DNA of 64,000 nucleotides from JAGWBD01 sp965197455 (GCA_965197455.1 OZ240208.1:1736001-1800000); one strand, 5' to 3'. Counted from the first letter of the stretch, positions 32,991 to 41,444 are shown. The notes: generated from the sequence alone by a model not told the origin. Numbers and translations: made by a program.

Positions 32991-34070
32991 GCTGTCCGCG
33001 CTGGCTTCAGAGCTGTCCTCGCCCTCGCTCCATTCGGACATGACCTCTTCCAGCTGATCGCCCATGGCATCCATGCTCATATGGGCGTCGGCGAAGGGGC
33101 CGCGCTTGAGACGGTGCGGGATGGCGAGCTCGGCGGCCAGCAGGATGTCCTCCTGCGTGATGCGCAGGCGACCCTGGAAGGCGGCGTGTGCCCGCGCCGT
33201 CTTGAGAATGACGAGATCGGAGCGATGGCCGTCGATGTGCAGGCTGCTGGACAGGGTGGCGATGGCGTAGAGGTCGCGCCGGTCGTACTGCACCTGGTCG
33301 ACCAGTTCGCGCGCGGCGGCGATACGCTGCGAGAGCTCCTGCTCCCGCGGCTCCCACTGCCTGCCGAAGGCCCCGGCGTCGGTTTCGCTGGCGATGTGAC
33401 GCTCGAGGATGTCCATGCGCGCGCGGGCTTCATCAATGCTGGTCACATCCACCGAAAGCGCGAAACGGTCCAGCAACTGCGGCCGCAGGTCGCCCTCTTC
33501 CGGGTTCATCGTGCCCACCAGGATGAAGCGCGCCGGATGCGAAAAGCTGATGCCCTCGCGCTCGACCACGTTGATGCCCATGGCCGCCGAGTCCAGCAGC
33601 AGGTCGACCACGTGGTCGTCGAGCAGGTTGACCTCGTCCACGTAGAGAATGCCGCGGTTGGCGTTGGCCAGCACGCCAGGGTCGAAGTGGCGCTCGCCGC
33701 GCTGGATGGCCTTCTCGATGTCGAGCGTACCCACCACGCGGTCCTCGGTGGCGCTCACCGGCAGGTCCACGAAGCGGATGCGCCGCATCGTCACCGGCAA
33801 TTCTTCGCCGCGCTCGTGCCGCTCGTGCACCATGTCGGACCAGGTGCCGGGCTGGTCGGGGTCATCGTTGAAGGGCGAGTCCGCCACGACCTTCACTTCC
33901 GGCAAAAGGGCCGCCAGCGCGCGCGCGGCGGTGGACTTGCCAGTGCCGCGTTCGCCGCGGATGAGCACCCCGCCGATGCGCATGTCGATGGCGTTGAGGA
34001 TGAGGGCGCGTTTCATGCGCTCCTGACCCACGATGGCGGTGAAGGGGTAGACCGGCGCTCGCTTTGTCAT
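32955..34070 (-). CDS. chlD: ChlI-like AAA+ chelatase subunit (short product of chlD)
   Basis: 371 residues from the ATG at 34070. Walker A is GERGTGKST (39-47), Walker B GILYVDEVNLLDD, and sensor 1 GTMNPEEGDLRPQLLDRF; the fold matches the magnesium-chelatase I subunit over its whole length. It ends four codons after three AAA codons, just inside the acidic linker (EGEDSSEASADSEEQ), where ChlD proteins normally continue into the VWA domain. The product of normal termination is thus ChlI-sized, and a -1 shift gives ChlD. The likely role is ATP-driven metal insertion, with cobalt for cobalamin more plausible than magnesium, because no chlorophyll gene is present. Confidence 0.9.
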   Translation of the reverse strand: MTKRAPVYPFTAIVGQERMKRALILNAIDMRIGGVLIRGERGTGKSTAARALAALLPEVKVVADSPFNDDPDQPGTWSDMVHERHERGEELPVTMRRIRFVDLPVSATEDRVVGTLDIEKAIQRGERHFDPGVLANANRGILYVDEVNLLDDHVVDLLLDSAAMGINVVEREGISFSHPARFILVGTMNPEEGDLRPQLLDRFALSVDVTSIDEARARMDILERHIASETDAGAFGRQWEPREQELSQRIAAARELVDQVQYDRRDLYAIATLSSSLHIDGHRSDLVILKTARAHAAFQGRLRITQEDILLAAELAIPHRLKRGPFADAHMSMDAMGDQLEEVMSEWSEGEDSSEASADSEEQAAKKKARP

Positions 34071-34103
34071 GGTTCCTGTCCCGTGCAGGTGGATAGCAGC
34101 GCC

Positions 34104-34109
34104 AGTATA
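34104..34109 (-). promoter_or_regulatory. -10 element upstream of chlD
   Basis: On the minus strand TATACT lies about 33 bases before the chlD ATG. A poor -35 candidate (TGCCGA, 34131-34126) lies 16 bases upstream. Confidence 0.4.
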
Positions 34110-34179
34110 CACCTGTTGTGCGCTGTCGGCAGGGCGGACTTACGCGACGGGATTCCTGAAACTGGTGCCCTGCAGCGAG

Positions 34180-34267
34180 ATTCTGTGCTGAATCACGGCC
34201 ACAAAACGGCCAATAACACGGAAACGGCCAATAAGACGGCCATTAGCACGGCCAACATACACAGAAT
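34180..34267 (+). repeat. 88-bp element with inverted ends and five ACGGCCA repeats
   Basis: ATTCTGTG (34180-34187) and CACAGAAT (34260-34267) are perfect 8-bp inverted ends. Between them ACGGCCA occurs five times (34195, 34206, 34224, 34236, 34248), mostly followed by ATAA or TTAG. It lies in the 34071-34547 gap, the longest stretch without a gene apart from repeats. The rest of that gap holds the divergent promoters of chlD and the ABC exporter and no supported gene. It could be a miniature mobile element or a protein-binding array. Confidence 0.6.
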
Positions 34268-34490
34268 TGCCATGCCCAGCCGTTCATCCAGCGCGACCTG
34301 CTGCACGATTCCGGTTTGTCCCGGACGCGGTGGCGGGACGCCACAAGCAAATTATCTCCATCTGTTCGCCAGCAGGGCTGACGGCAGCTCTTCATCCGTG
34401 GCACAACCGGACGTTCAAGTAAGAGGTTCATAATATTCCATTGGGGTTCACAAGTATCGCTGCCAGACCATCTGATTCGTAGAACAGGTA

Positions 34491-34518
34491 TTCACATTGC
34501 GCCGCCCTGTGCTACAAT
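34491..34518 (+). promoter_or_regulatory. promoter of the ABC exporter operon
   Basis: -35 TTCACA (34491-34496), a 16-base spacer, and extended -10 TGC-TACAAT (hexamer 34513-34518). The leader would be about 23 bases, carrying CAGGAG before the GTG start. Confidence 0.65.
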
Positions 34519-34547
34519 GTCCCTCCTTCCAGCCAGCAGGAGTTTGC

Positions 34548-36323
34548 GTGTCCAGCAAGCGCGGCGAGTTCACCGTAGCCGATTCCTACAACTACAATCA
34601 CAAGGGGGTGCGCCGCTGGATCCTGTCGCACGTCCTGCGCTATCGCTTCCTTTTCCTGCGCTCCGTCCTGCTCTTCCTGGTGGGCTGGAGCGCCATGGCC
34701 TGGGTGCGCGTGCTGATCGGCGAAGCGGCGCGCGAGATCACCAGCCCTACCCGTCCCGACGGCGTGCTGCTCGCCGCGCTCGCGGTGCTGCTGGCCTCCA
34801 TCATCGACAGCCTCGCCCACCTCGGCGGCAGCCTCTCCATCACGGTCATCGCCCAGCGCCTGGCGCGCGACTCACGCGAGGAGCTCTACGTCAGTTTGCT
34901 GGGCAAGAGCCAGACCTTCCATGACCGGCAGCGCGTCGGCGACATCATGGCGCGCGCCAACGACGACGTGAGCTTTCTCACCCACATGATCCACCCGGGC
35001 ATCTTCTTCATCATCGAGATCGTGCTCGGCATGGCCCTGCCCATGCTCTACATCGCTGCCATTCACTGGCAGCTGATACTGGTGCCGTTGCTCTTCGTGC
35101 TTATCTATATCGTGACCGTGCGCAGTTACTTCCGGCGCCTCAGCCCGGTGATTGGCGCCCAACGCCGGGCCTTCGGCATCATGAACGCCGGCCTCGAGGA
35201 GACCATTTCCGGCATCGAGATCGTCAAGGCCAGCGCCCAGGAAGCCTTCGAACGGCGCAAGTTCCGGCGCCATGCCCAGGCCGTACGCGACTATCTGGTG
35301 CAGCAGGGCACGATCGAGGCGCGCTATCTGCCCTACCTCTTTTTCGGCTTCGCGCTGGGCCTGACCTTCCTGCATACCATGGTCCTCTTCGGCGAGGGCA
35401 GCCTCGACATCGGCGCCGTGGTCGCTGTGACCGGCCTGGTAGGCGCCATGCGTTTCCCGGTGTTCATCTCGGTCTTCGCCTTCTCCATGGTGCAAATGGG
35501 CATTGCGGGCGGCGAGCGAATCCTCGAGCTCATCAAGGCCAGCGCCGACATGGACGAGAACGTGGCGGGCCACAGCAGCCGCGTGGCGGGCGACATCGTC
35601 TTTGAGAACGTGAGCTTCGGCTACGAAGACGGCATGGTGCTGCAGGACATCTCCTTCCACGTGCGTCCCGGCGAGACCGTCGCCATCGTCGGCCAGACCG
35701 GCTCCGGCAAGAGCACGCTGACCGAACTCATCAACCGCACCTACGACGTCACTTCCGGCCGCATCCTCATCGACGGCGTCGACATCCGCGACTGGCAGCT
35801 GGACTCGGTGCGCTCGCAGATCTCGCGCATCGAGCAGGACGTCTTCCTCTTCTCACGCAGCGTCGCCGAGAACATTGCTTTCGGCACGCCCGACGCCACG
35901 CACGAGCGCATCGAGCAGGTGGCGCAGGAAGCGCAGGCGCACGACTTCATCCAGTCCTTCGCCCAGGGCTACGAAACGGAAATTGGCGAACGCGGCGTCA
36001 TGCTCTCCGGCGGGCAGCGTCAGCGCCTCGCCCTGGCGCGCGCCTTCCTCAGCGACCCGCGCATCCTCATTCTCGATGACTCCACCAGCGCCATCGACAG
36101 CGCCACCGAGGACGACATCCAGAAAGCCATCACGCGCGCGCAGCAGGGCCGTACCACCCTGCTTATCACCCACCGCCTCTCGCAGATCCGCTGGGCCGAC
36201 CACATCCTCGTGCTCGACGATGGCCAGGTGGTCGCCAGCGGCAGCCATGAGCAGTTGCTGCAAAGCTCCGACCCCTACCGCCGCATTTTCGCGCGCTACG
36301 ACGTCGCCCTGCCGGTCGCCTGA
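34548..36323 (+). CDS. ABC exporter half-transporter, subunit 1 (degenerate ATP site)
   Basis: 591 residues from the GTG at 34548, with CAGGAG upstream. An N-terminal exporter-type membrane domain of about six helices precedes the ATPase: Walker A GQTGSGKST, signature LSGGQRQRLA, Walker B ILILDDSTSAID. The Walker B catalytic Glu is Asp. That is the mark of the non-hydrolysing half in heterodimeric exporters such as MdlA/MdlB or TM287/288. It pairs with the next gene, which starts 31 bases later. The export substrate is unknown; lipid or drug is typical of the family. Confidence 0.92.
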   Translation: MSSKRGEFTVADSYNYNHKGVRRWILSHVLRYRFLFLRSVLLFLVGWSAMAWVRVLIGEAAREITSPTRPDGVLLAALAVLLASIIDSLAHLGGSLSITVIAQRLARDSREELYVSLLGKSQTFHDRQRVGDIMARANDDVSFLTHMIHPGIFFIIEIVLGMALPMLYIAAIHWQLILVPLLFVLIYIVTVRSYFRRLSPVIGAQRRAFGIMNAGLEETISGIEIVKASAQEAFERRKFRRHAQAVRDYLVQQGTIEARYLPYLFFGFALGLTFLHTMVLFGEGSLDIGAVVAVTGLVGAMRFPVFISVFAFSMVQMGIAGGERILELIKASADMDENVAGHSSRVAGDIVFENVSFGYEDGMVLQDISFHVRPGETVAIVGQTGSGKSTLTELINRTYDVTSGRILIDGVDIRDWQLDSVRSQISRIEQDVFLFSRSVAENIAFGTPDATHERIEQVAQEAQAHDFIQSFAQGYETEIGERGVMLSGGQRQRLALARAFLSDPRILILDDSTSAIDSATEDDIQKAITRAQQGRTTLLITHRLSQIRWADHILVLDDGQVVASGSHEQLLQSSDPYRRIFARYDVALPVA

Positions 36324-36354
36324 AGCGCCAAAAAGTTACAGGGAGAACTGATCC

Positions 36355-38178
36355 TTGGGTTTCATCATGGACGGCCTTGATGCCGAAGAGTACGACCGCC
36401 AGTATGGCGATCGCGAGCTCGTAGGCCGCATCCTCGGCTACTTTCGTCCTGAAGGCCGGCGCATGGTACTGGTCGCCGGCGCCATCCTTTGCGTTTCGCT
36501 GCTCAACACTGGCCTGCCCATCTATATCTCGATCTCGATTGACCGCATCGCGGCAGACCCCACCGAGCGCAACCTGATCCTGGCGCTGGTGGGCACCGTC
36601 CTGCTCGGCGCGGTGGCCTGGGTCTTCAACGCGCTGCGCCAGTGGCAGTCGGCAAAGGCCATCGGCAACGTCACGCTGCGTCTGCGCGAGGACGCCATGG
36701 ACGCCGTGCTGCGCCGCGATCTCTCCTTCTACGACAGCTACTCCTCCGGCAGGATCGTCAGCCGCGTCACCTCGGATACCCAGGCCTTCTCCGCGGTGGT
36801 CACGCTGACGACGGACCTGATGAGCCAGTTTCTGCTGGTCATCCTGCTGGTCGGCTATCTCTTCACCGTCAGCGCGCGGCTGACGGTTATCCTCTTGCTA
36901 CTGGCGCCGCTCATCATCGTCACGGCGCTCGCCTTTCGCCATCTCGCGCGCAAGACCGTTACGCAGTCGCGCCGCATCAACGCCGAGGTCTACGCGCACA
37001 TCCAGGAGACGGTCAGCGGCATCCGCATCGCCAAGACCTTTCGCCAGGAGCACAGCGTTTACAGTGAGTTCCTCGGCGTCAACGCGCGTTCCTATCGCAT
37101 TAACCTGCTGACCGGCTACACCTTCAGCAGCATCTTCCCCATCCTCGGCCTGCTGGCCGGTTTCGGCACCACCGCCCTGGTCTATTTCGGCGTCCTCGAC
37201 GCCCAGGCGGGCGGCATCAGCGCCGGCACATGGTTCCTCTTCATCCAGGGCATCCAGATGTTCTGGTTCCCGCTGACCAGCATCGCCTCCTTCTGGAGCC
37301 AGTTTCAACTGGGTCTGGCCGCCGGTGAACGCGTCTTCGCCCTCATCGACGACGAACCGAAGGTCATTCAGCAGGACGAGCGCATCCTGCCGGAAATTGA
37401 CGGCGAAATCTGCTTCGACCGCGTCGACTTCCGCTACACGGACAAGGAGCAGGTGCTGCAGGATTTCTCGCTCACCATTCAACCGGGCGAGACGCTGGCG
37501 CTGGTCGGCCACACCGGCTCCGGCAAGTCCAGCATCGGCAAGCTCATCGCCCGCTTCTACGAGTTCCAGGGCGGCCAGATCCGCATCGATGGCGTGGACA
37601 TTCGCGACCTCGACCTGCACAACTATCACACCAGGCTGGGCATGGTGGCGCAGACGCCCTTCCTCTTCGATGGCAGCGTGCGCGAAAACATCCGCTACGG
37701 CCGGCCCGATGCCAGCGACGAGGAGGTGGCGCGCAGCGCGCGCATGGTCGGCCAGGGGGACTGGTTGCGCGCCCTGCCCGAGGGCCTCGACACGGGCGTG
37801 GGCGAGCGCGGCAGCGGCCTCTCGATGGGCCAGCGCCAACTGGTCGCGCTGGCGCGCGTGCTACTGCAGAACCCCTCCATCTTCATTCTGGACGAAGCCA
37901 CCGCCAGCGTGGACCCGCTGACCGAGACGCTCATCCAGGAAGGCCTGGACCTGGTGCTGGCGGACCGCACCAGCATCGTCATCGCGCACCGCCTCTCCAC
38001 CATCCGCCACGCCGACCGCATCATCGCCTTGCGCAATGGCGAGATCATCGAGGAAGGTGACCACGAGCAGCTACTGGCCCAGGGCGGCCACTATGCCGAG
38101 CTCTACAACACCTACTTCCGCCACCAGTCGCTGGAGTACATCGAGTCCGCCGGCCAGCTGCTTAACGGCCTGGCCTGA
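36355..38178 (+). CDS. ABC exporter half-transporter, subunit 2 (catalytic ATP site)
   Basis: 607 residues from the TTG at 36355, nine bases after GGGAGA; an in-frame ATG at 36367 is less well spaced. It has exporter membrane helices, then Walker A GHTGSGKSS, Walker B FILDEATASVD with the catalytic Glu, but a deviant signature, LSMGQRQLVA. Combined with the Asp in subunit 1, both defects fall in the same composite ATP site: Walker motifs of subunit 1 face the signature of subunit 2. The other site is canonical. This complementarity supports an obligate heterodimer. Confidence 0.92.
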   Translation: MGFIMDGLDAEEYDRQYGDRELVGRILGYFRPEGRRMVLVAGAILCVSLLNTGLPIYISISIDRIAADPTERNLILALVGTVLLGAVAWVFNALRQWQSAKAIGNVTLRLREDAMDAVLRRDLSFYDSYSSGRIVSRVTSDTQAFSAVVTLTTDLMSQFLLVILLVGYLFTVSARLTVILLLLAPLIIVTALAFRHLARKTVTQSRRINAEVYAHIQETVSGIRIAKTFRQEHSVYSEFLGVNARSYRINLLTGYTFSSIFPILGLLAGFGTTALVYFGVLDAQAGGISAGTWFLFIQGIQMFWFPLTSIASFWSQFQLGLAAGERVFALIDDEPKVIQQDERILPEIDGEICFDRVDFRYTDKEQVLQDFSLTIQPGETLALVGHTGSGKSSIGKLIARFYEFQGGQIRIDGVDIRDLDLHNYHTRLGMVAQTPFLFDGSVRENIRYGRPDASDEEVARSARMVGQGDWLRALPEGLDTGVGERGSGLSMGQRQLVALARVLLQNPSIFILDEATASVDPLTETLIQEGLDLVLADRTSIVIAHRLSTIRHADRIIALRNGEIIEEGDHEQLLAQGGHYAELYNTYFRHQSLEYIESAGQLLNGLA

Positions 38179-38184
38179 GTGCGC

Positions 38185-38213
38185 TTGTCCCCGCTGTCCG
38201 CGCCGACTACAAT
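38185..38213 (+). promoter_or_regulatory. promoter of the amidase gene
   Basis: -35 TTGTCC (38185-38190), a 17-base spacer and -10 TACAAT (38208-38213). The start codon lies 33 bases further. Confidence 0.6.
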
Positions 38214-38245
38214 CGACAACCTCAGCCCGGACAGCCAGCCAGCAC

Positions 38246-39244
38246 ATGACTGATTCCCCGGAGCAAGCGGACGCCGAAGACGAACCGCAGCCGCCGCAAG
38301 GACCTGCCGCGCAGGAATTCGAGGAGATGATGCGCCAGGCGGCGCGCGCGCGCAGCCAGCAGCCCCCTGCGCCGGAGCGGCGCCGGCAGCGCCGGGCCGC
38401 CGCCCTCGCCCAGGAACGCGACCGCCGTCTGCAGCGCCGCCGCAGCGATCGTCAGCGCAGCGCGGTCAGTATGCTGGGCGGCTTCGTGCGCGCCTTTTTC
38501 GTGGTCTCTGTCGCCAGCGGGTTGATCGCGACCATCCTGGTATGGTGGACGCCGCCGGAATTCATCGCCAGTTCCGTGCGCCGCGAACTGGGCATGGCGG
38601 CGCTGGAAGACGACACGCCGCTGCGCGCCACAGCCGCGCCCACGCCCAACTGGCTGCAACGCATTGGCATCGTCGCCGGTCATCGCGGCCCCAACCCCAA
38701 TTTCCCGGGGGCAGACCCGGACCCGGGCGCCGTTTGCCTTGATGGCCTGGCCGAGACCGACATCAATTTCGAAATCGCGCAGCGGATTGTGCGCAACCTG
38801 CGCGGACGTGGCTACACCGTCGATCTGCTCGACGAATTTGACCCGCGCCTGAATGAGTATCAGGCCACGGCGCTGGTCTCCATCCATGCCAACACCTGCC
38901 TGCCCTTCACCGAGGAAGTCTCCGGCTTTCTGATTGCGGCCGCCGAGGCGCGGGTTGCGGCGCGCAGTCGCGATGATATTCTCGTGGACTGCATCGCGCG
39001 TCACTATGCGCGTGAGACCGGCCTTGAGCGCCATGAGGGCGTCACCGTCGACATGACCAGCTACCACTCATTCCGCGAAGTCCATCTCTGGACGCCGGCC
39101 GTCATAATAGAAACGGGCTTTATGCTGGCAGACCGCGAGCTGCTCACCGGGCAGCCGGAGCGCGTTGCCGACGGGGTGACCAACGGCATCCTCTGTTTCC
39201 TCGATTCGCGCAGCGACCTGCCGGCCAGGAGCGGTGGCCTGTGA
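38246..39244 (+). CDS. membrane-anchored N-acetylmuramoyl-L-alanine amidase (Amidase_3)
   Basis: 332 residues from the ATG at 38246. A cytoplasmic Arg/Gln-rich segment of about 75 residues leads into one TM helix (about 78-100, VRAFFVVSVASGLIATILVWW). The zinc amidase domain follows: GHRG for the first His, CLDGLAETDINFEIA for the Glu, SIHANTC for the second His, and IIETGFMLAD for the catalytic Glu. It cleaves the bond between muramic acid and the stem peptide. The catalytic domain would face outside. It overlaps the next gene by four bases (GTGA). Confidence 0.88.
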   Translation: MTDSPEQADAEDEPQPPQGPAAQEFEEMMRQAARARSQQPPAPERRRQRRAAALAQERDRRLQRRRSDRQRSAVSMLGGFVRAFFVVSVASGLIATILVWWTPPEFIASSVRRELGMAALEDDTPLRATAAPTPNWLQRIGIVAGHRGPNPNFPGADPDPGAVCLDGLAETDINFEIAQRIVRNLRGRGYTVDLLDEFDPRLNEYQATALVSIHANTCLPFTEEVSGFLIAAAEARVAARSRDDILVDCIARHYARETGLERHEGVTVDMTSYHSFREVHLWTPAVIIETGFMLADRELLTGQPERVADGVTNGILCFLDSRSDLPARSGGL

Positions 39245-39618
39245 CGCGTGAACTGGTGATGTACAGCCGGCGCCAGCCCTGCCCCTGGGTTACCCTGGCG
39301 AAGCAGACGTTGCAGTTGCACGGCGTTGCCTGGCGCGAACTGCTCATCGATGAGGACGACGCAGCCCGCAGCCGCCTGCTGGACTGGGTCGGTTTTCTCT
39401 CCGTGCCCACGCTCATCGTCGCCGCGCCTGGCAGCGACCTGCCGCTGGCAGCGCCAGCCGCCCTGGACGCGGACACCAGCCCGCGCGGCATCGACCGCGG
39501 CTGCATGATCACCGAGCCGGGCATGGCGCAGTTGAGCGCCTGGCTGCAGCGCAACGGCCTGCTGAGCCCCGCGGGTCTGGCCAGGCCTGGCATTGACAGC
39601 GCCCACCCCTCGGACTAG
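39241..39618 (+). CDS. glutaredoxin-like protein
   Basis: 125 residues from the GTG at 39241, overlapping the amidase stop. The start (RELVMYSRRQPCPWVTLAKQ) resembles the glutaredoxin beta-1/CPxx/helix-1 pattern with a single Cys (CPWV), and FLSVPTLIV supplies the cis-Pro strand. The last 45 residues are unlike glutaredoxin. A monothiol reductase or a redox-inert binding domain are both possible. Coupling to the amidase suggests a shared transcript. Confidence 0.65.
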   Translation: MTRELVMYSRRQPCPWVTLAKQTLQLHGVAWRELLIDEDDAARSRLLDWVGFLSVPTLIVAAPGSDLPLAAPAALDADTSPRGIDRGCMITEPGMAQLSAWLQRNGLLSPAGLARPGIDSAHPSD

Positions 39619-39663
39619 AATGCGCCTTGCGTCCGGCTGGACTGTGTGCCACGCAGTCGCGCC

Positions 39664-39691
39664 TTGTCGCACCAGGGCGGCCTGCTATACT
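39664..39691 (+). promoter_or_regulatory. promoter of the tRNA-rpmG-secE-nusG-rplKA cluster
   Basis: -35 TTGTCG (39664-39669), a 16-base spacer, and extended -10 TGC-TATACT (hexamer 39686-39691). The start point would lie about 8 bases before the first tRNA. Confidence 0.6.
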
Positions 39692-39705
39692 GCGTTGGCA
39701 ATGTT

Positions 39706-39778
39706 GCCACCGTAGCTCAATCGGCAGAGCTTTCGCCTTGTAAGCGAGAGGTTACGGGTTCGAATCCCGTCGGTGGCT
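39706..39778 (+). tRNA. tRNA-Thr (TGT)
   Basis: A 73-nt cloverleaf. Acceptor GCCACCG pairs with CGGTGGC, discriminator T. The anticodon loop CTTGTAA gives TGT. The T-arm is ACGGG-TTCGAAT-CCCGT. CCA is not encoded. It is first of three tRNAs ahead of rpmG. Confidence 0.95.
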
Positions 39779-39800
39779 TGTGGCGCAGGGACGTGTGCAA

Positions 39801-39883
39801 GGGTCGGTGCCCGAGCGGCTAATGGGAATGGACTGTAAATTCATTGGCGAGAGCCTACGCTGGTTCGAATCCAGCCCGGCCCA
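39801..39883 (+). tRNA. tRNA-Tyr (GTA)
   Basis: An 83-nt class II tRNA with a long variable arm. Acceptor GGGTCGG pairs with CCGGCCC (one G-T), discriminator A. The anticodon loop CTGTAAA gives GTA. The T-arm is CTGG-TTCGAAT-CCAG. Confidence 0.94.
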
Positions 39884-39887
39884 CAGC

Positions 39888-39959
39888 GCCTCTGTAGCTC
39901 AGGGGTAGAGCGCATTCTTGGTAAGAATGAGGTCATGGGTTCAAATCCCATCAGAGGCT
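39888..39959 (+). tRNA. tRNA-Thr (GGT)
   Basis: 72 nt. Acceptor GCCTCTG pairs with CAGAGGC, discriminator T. The anticodon stem CATTC/GAATG encloses TTGGTAA, anticodon GGT. Only four bases separate it from tRNA-Tyr, so they are co-transcribed and processed. Confidence 0.95.
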
Positions 39960-40025
39960 TGCATCCAACCGTAAACAGCGTGCAGCCCGAAAGCGTGGTG
40001 AGCGCGCCAGCGAACAGGATCCAGG

Positions 40026-40187
40026 ATGGCCAAAAAGGGAAATCGCGTCATCGTCAAGCTCAAGAGCACCGAAAGCGGGCACATGTACATCACCTCCAAG
40101 AACCGTCGCACCACCTCCGGCCGCCTGGAGCTGAAAAAGTACGACCCGCATGTGCGACGCCACGTGCTGTACCGCGAGACCCGCTGA
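40026..40187 (+). CDS. rpmG: 50S ribosomal protein L33
   Basis: 53 residues: MAKKGNRVIVKLKSTESGHM, then YITSKNRRTTSGRLELKKYD and RHVLYRETR. It is the cysteine-free L33 form that does not need zinc. It sits between tRNA-Thr and tRNA-Trp, the common rpmG-trnW-secE-nusG order. Confidence 0.95.
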   Translation: MAKKGNRVIVKLKSTESGHMYITSKNRRTTSGRLELKKYDPHVRRHVLYRETR

Positions 40188-40207
40188 CGGAGCAGGCTCG
40201 CACCTTT

Positions 40208-40280
40208 AGGGGAGTAGCTCAATTGGCAGAGCAACGGTCTCCAAATCCGTAGGTTGTGGGTTCGATTCCTGCCTCCCCTG
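40208..40280 (+). tRNA. tRNA-Trp (CCA)
   Basis: 73 nt. Acceptor AGGGGAG pairs with CTCCCCT, discriminator G. The anticodon loop CTCCAAA gives CCA. The T-arm is TGTGG-GTTCGATT-CCTGC, with one weak pair. It lies in the usual place just before secE. Confidence 0.93.
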
Positions 40281-40337
40281 CAGCGGCCCGGGGGCCCTCC
40301 ACGATAGTGGCGCCCTGTGCGGAAACAAGGAGTACCT

Positions 40338-40793
40338 ATGTCAACCGAGAAGACGAGCGGGACCAGTACGCGGCGTAGCTGGTGGCCCTTTGGCAACCGT
40401 TCCGAAGAGTTGGAAGAGCAGCAGGAGCGCGGCGTCACCGCGAGCAAGGGTCGCGCCACGCCCGGCCGGCGCAACCTGCCTGTGGTGGTGGAGAGCGGCA
40501 ACCGCCTCACGCGGCCTTTCATCAGCCTGCTGGGCTATTTCGAGGGCGTGCGCGACGAAGTTAAAAAGGTCAGCTGGCCCACGCGCGAGGAAGCGCGGCG
40601 CCTGAGCGTCATCGTGCTGGTCTCAACGCTGCTGTCAGCGCTCGTGCTGGGGCTCATCACGCTGGGCTACAGCGAGCTCTTCGCCATCGGCCTCAGCCAG
40701 CCCCTGATCTTCCTCGGCTTCTTCGTCGTGGTCGTGGGCCTGGGCGCCTTCTTTTACATTCGCGCCAATCGCAACAAATCAACGTCCTGGTAG
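40338..40793 (+). CDS. secE: preprotein translocase subunit SecE
   Basis: 151 residues from the ATG at 40338, with AAGGAG at 40327-40332. It is longer than the usual 60-70 residues because of a charged N-terminal extension of about 70 residues (SWWPFGNRSEELEEQQERG). The SecE core follows: YFEGVRDEVKKVSWPTREEA amphipathic helix, then a TM helix (LSVIVLVSTLLSALVLGLI). A second hydrophobic stretch (PLIFLGFFVVVVGLGAFFYI) forms the C-terminus, which most bacterial SecE lack. It clamps SecY in the membrane. Confidence 0.92.
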   Translation: MSTEKTSGTSTRRSWWPFGNRSEELEEQQERGVTASKGRATPGRRNLPVVVESGNRLTRPFISLLGYFEGVRDEVKKVSWPTREEARRLSVIVLVSTLLSALVLGLITLGYSELFAIGLSQPLIFLGFFVVVVGLGAFFYIRANRNKSTSW

Positions 40794-40808
40794 CGGGAAC
40801 GGGAGACA

Positions 40809-41432
40809 ATGATGGCCAAAGAGGCGTTTGACCCCGAACCGGTCTGGCTGGATGACGACGAGGATGGCATCAACATCGTCCTTGAAGATGGCAGCGAGAC
40901 GCCGGAAATTGACAAGCTGTGGTTCGTCATCCACTGCTACTCCGGCTACGAGAACAAGGTGCGCCATGCCATCGAGCAGCGCATTGAAACCATGGGCATG
41001 CGCGACAAGATCTTCGATGTCATCATCCCCACCGAAGAAGAGATTGAGATTCGCGACGGCAAGCACCGCCCGGTCGAGCGCCGCGTCTTTCCCGGCTACC
41101 TGCTGGTCGAGATGGTCATGGACGAAGACTCCTGGTATGTGGTGCGCAACACCCCCGGCGTGACCGGTTTCGTGGGTATGGGCAACGACCCCACGCCCTT
41201 GCGCCCCGAAGAAGTCGACAAGATTATGGACCGCATGTCGCAGGAGACGCCGACCATCGTCGTCAACTTCGGCGTCGGCGAGAAGGTGCGCATCATCGAC
41301 GGCCCCTTCAACGACTTCATTGGCACGGTCGATAACATCGACATCGACAAGACCCGGGTGCGCGTGATGGTTAATTTCTTCGGCCGCGATACCCCGGTCG
41401 AACTGGATTTCCTGGAAGTCGAGAAAGCCTGA
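40809..41432 (+). CDS. nusG: transcription termination/antitermination factor NusG
   Basis: 207 residues. A short acidic N-terminal tail precedes the NGN domain (WFVIHCYSGYENKVRHAIEQ, VFPGYLLVEM, NTPGVTGFVG) and a KOW domain (GEKVRIIDGPFNDFIGTV). It binds RNA polymerase and modulates pausing, termination and coupling to ribosomes. It starts 15 bases after secE, in the conserved operon. Confidence 0.96.
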   Translation: MMAKEAFDPEPVWLDDDEDGINIVLEDGSETPEIDKLWFVIHCYSGYENKVRHAIEQRIETMGMRDKIFDVIIPTEEEIEIRDGKHRPVERRVFPGYLLVEMVMDEDSWYVVRNTPGVTGFVGMGNDPTPLRPEEVDKIMDRMSQETPTIVVNFGVGEKVRIIDGPFNDFIGTVDNIDIDKTRVRVMVNFFGRDTPVELDFLEVEKA

Positions 41433-41444
41433 GGACGAACGTTA

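Noticed and set aside
34272..34433. 53-codon plus-strand ORF in the chlD-exporter gap
   Set aside because: No ribosome site, Ser/Arg-rich composition and no similarity; probably chance.
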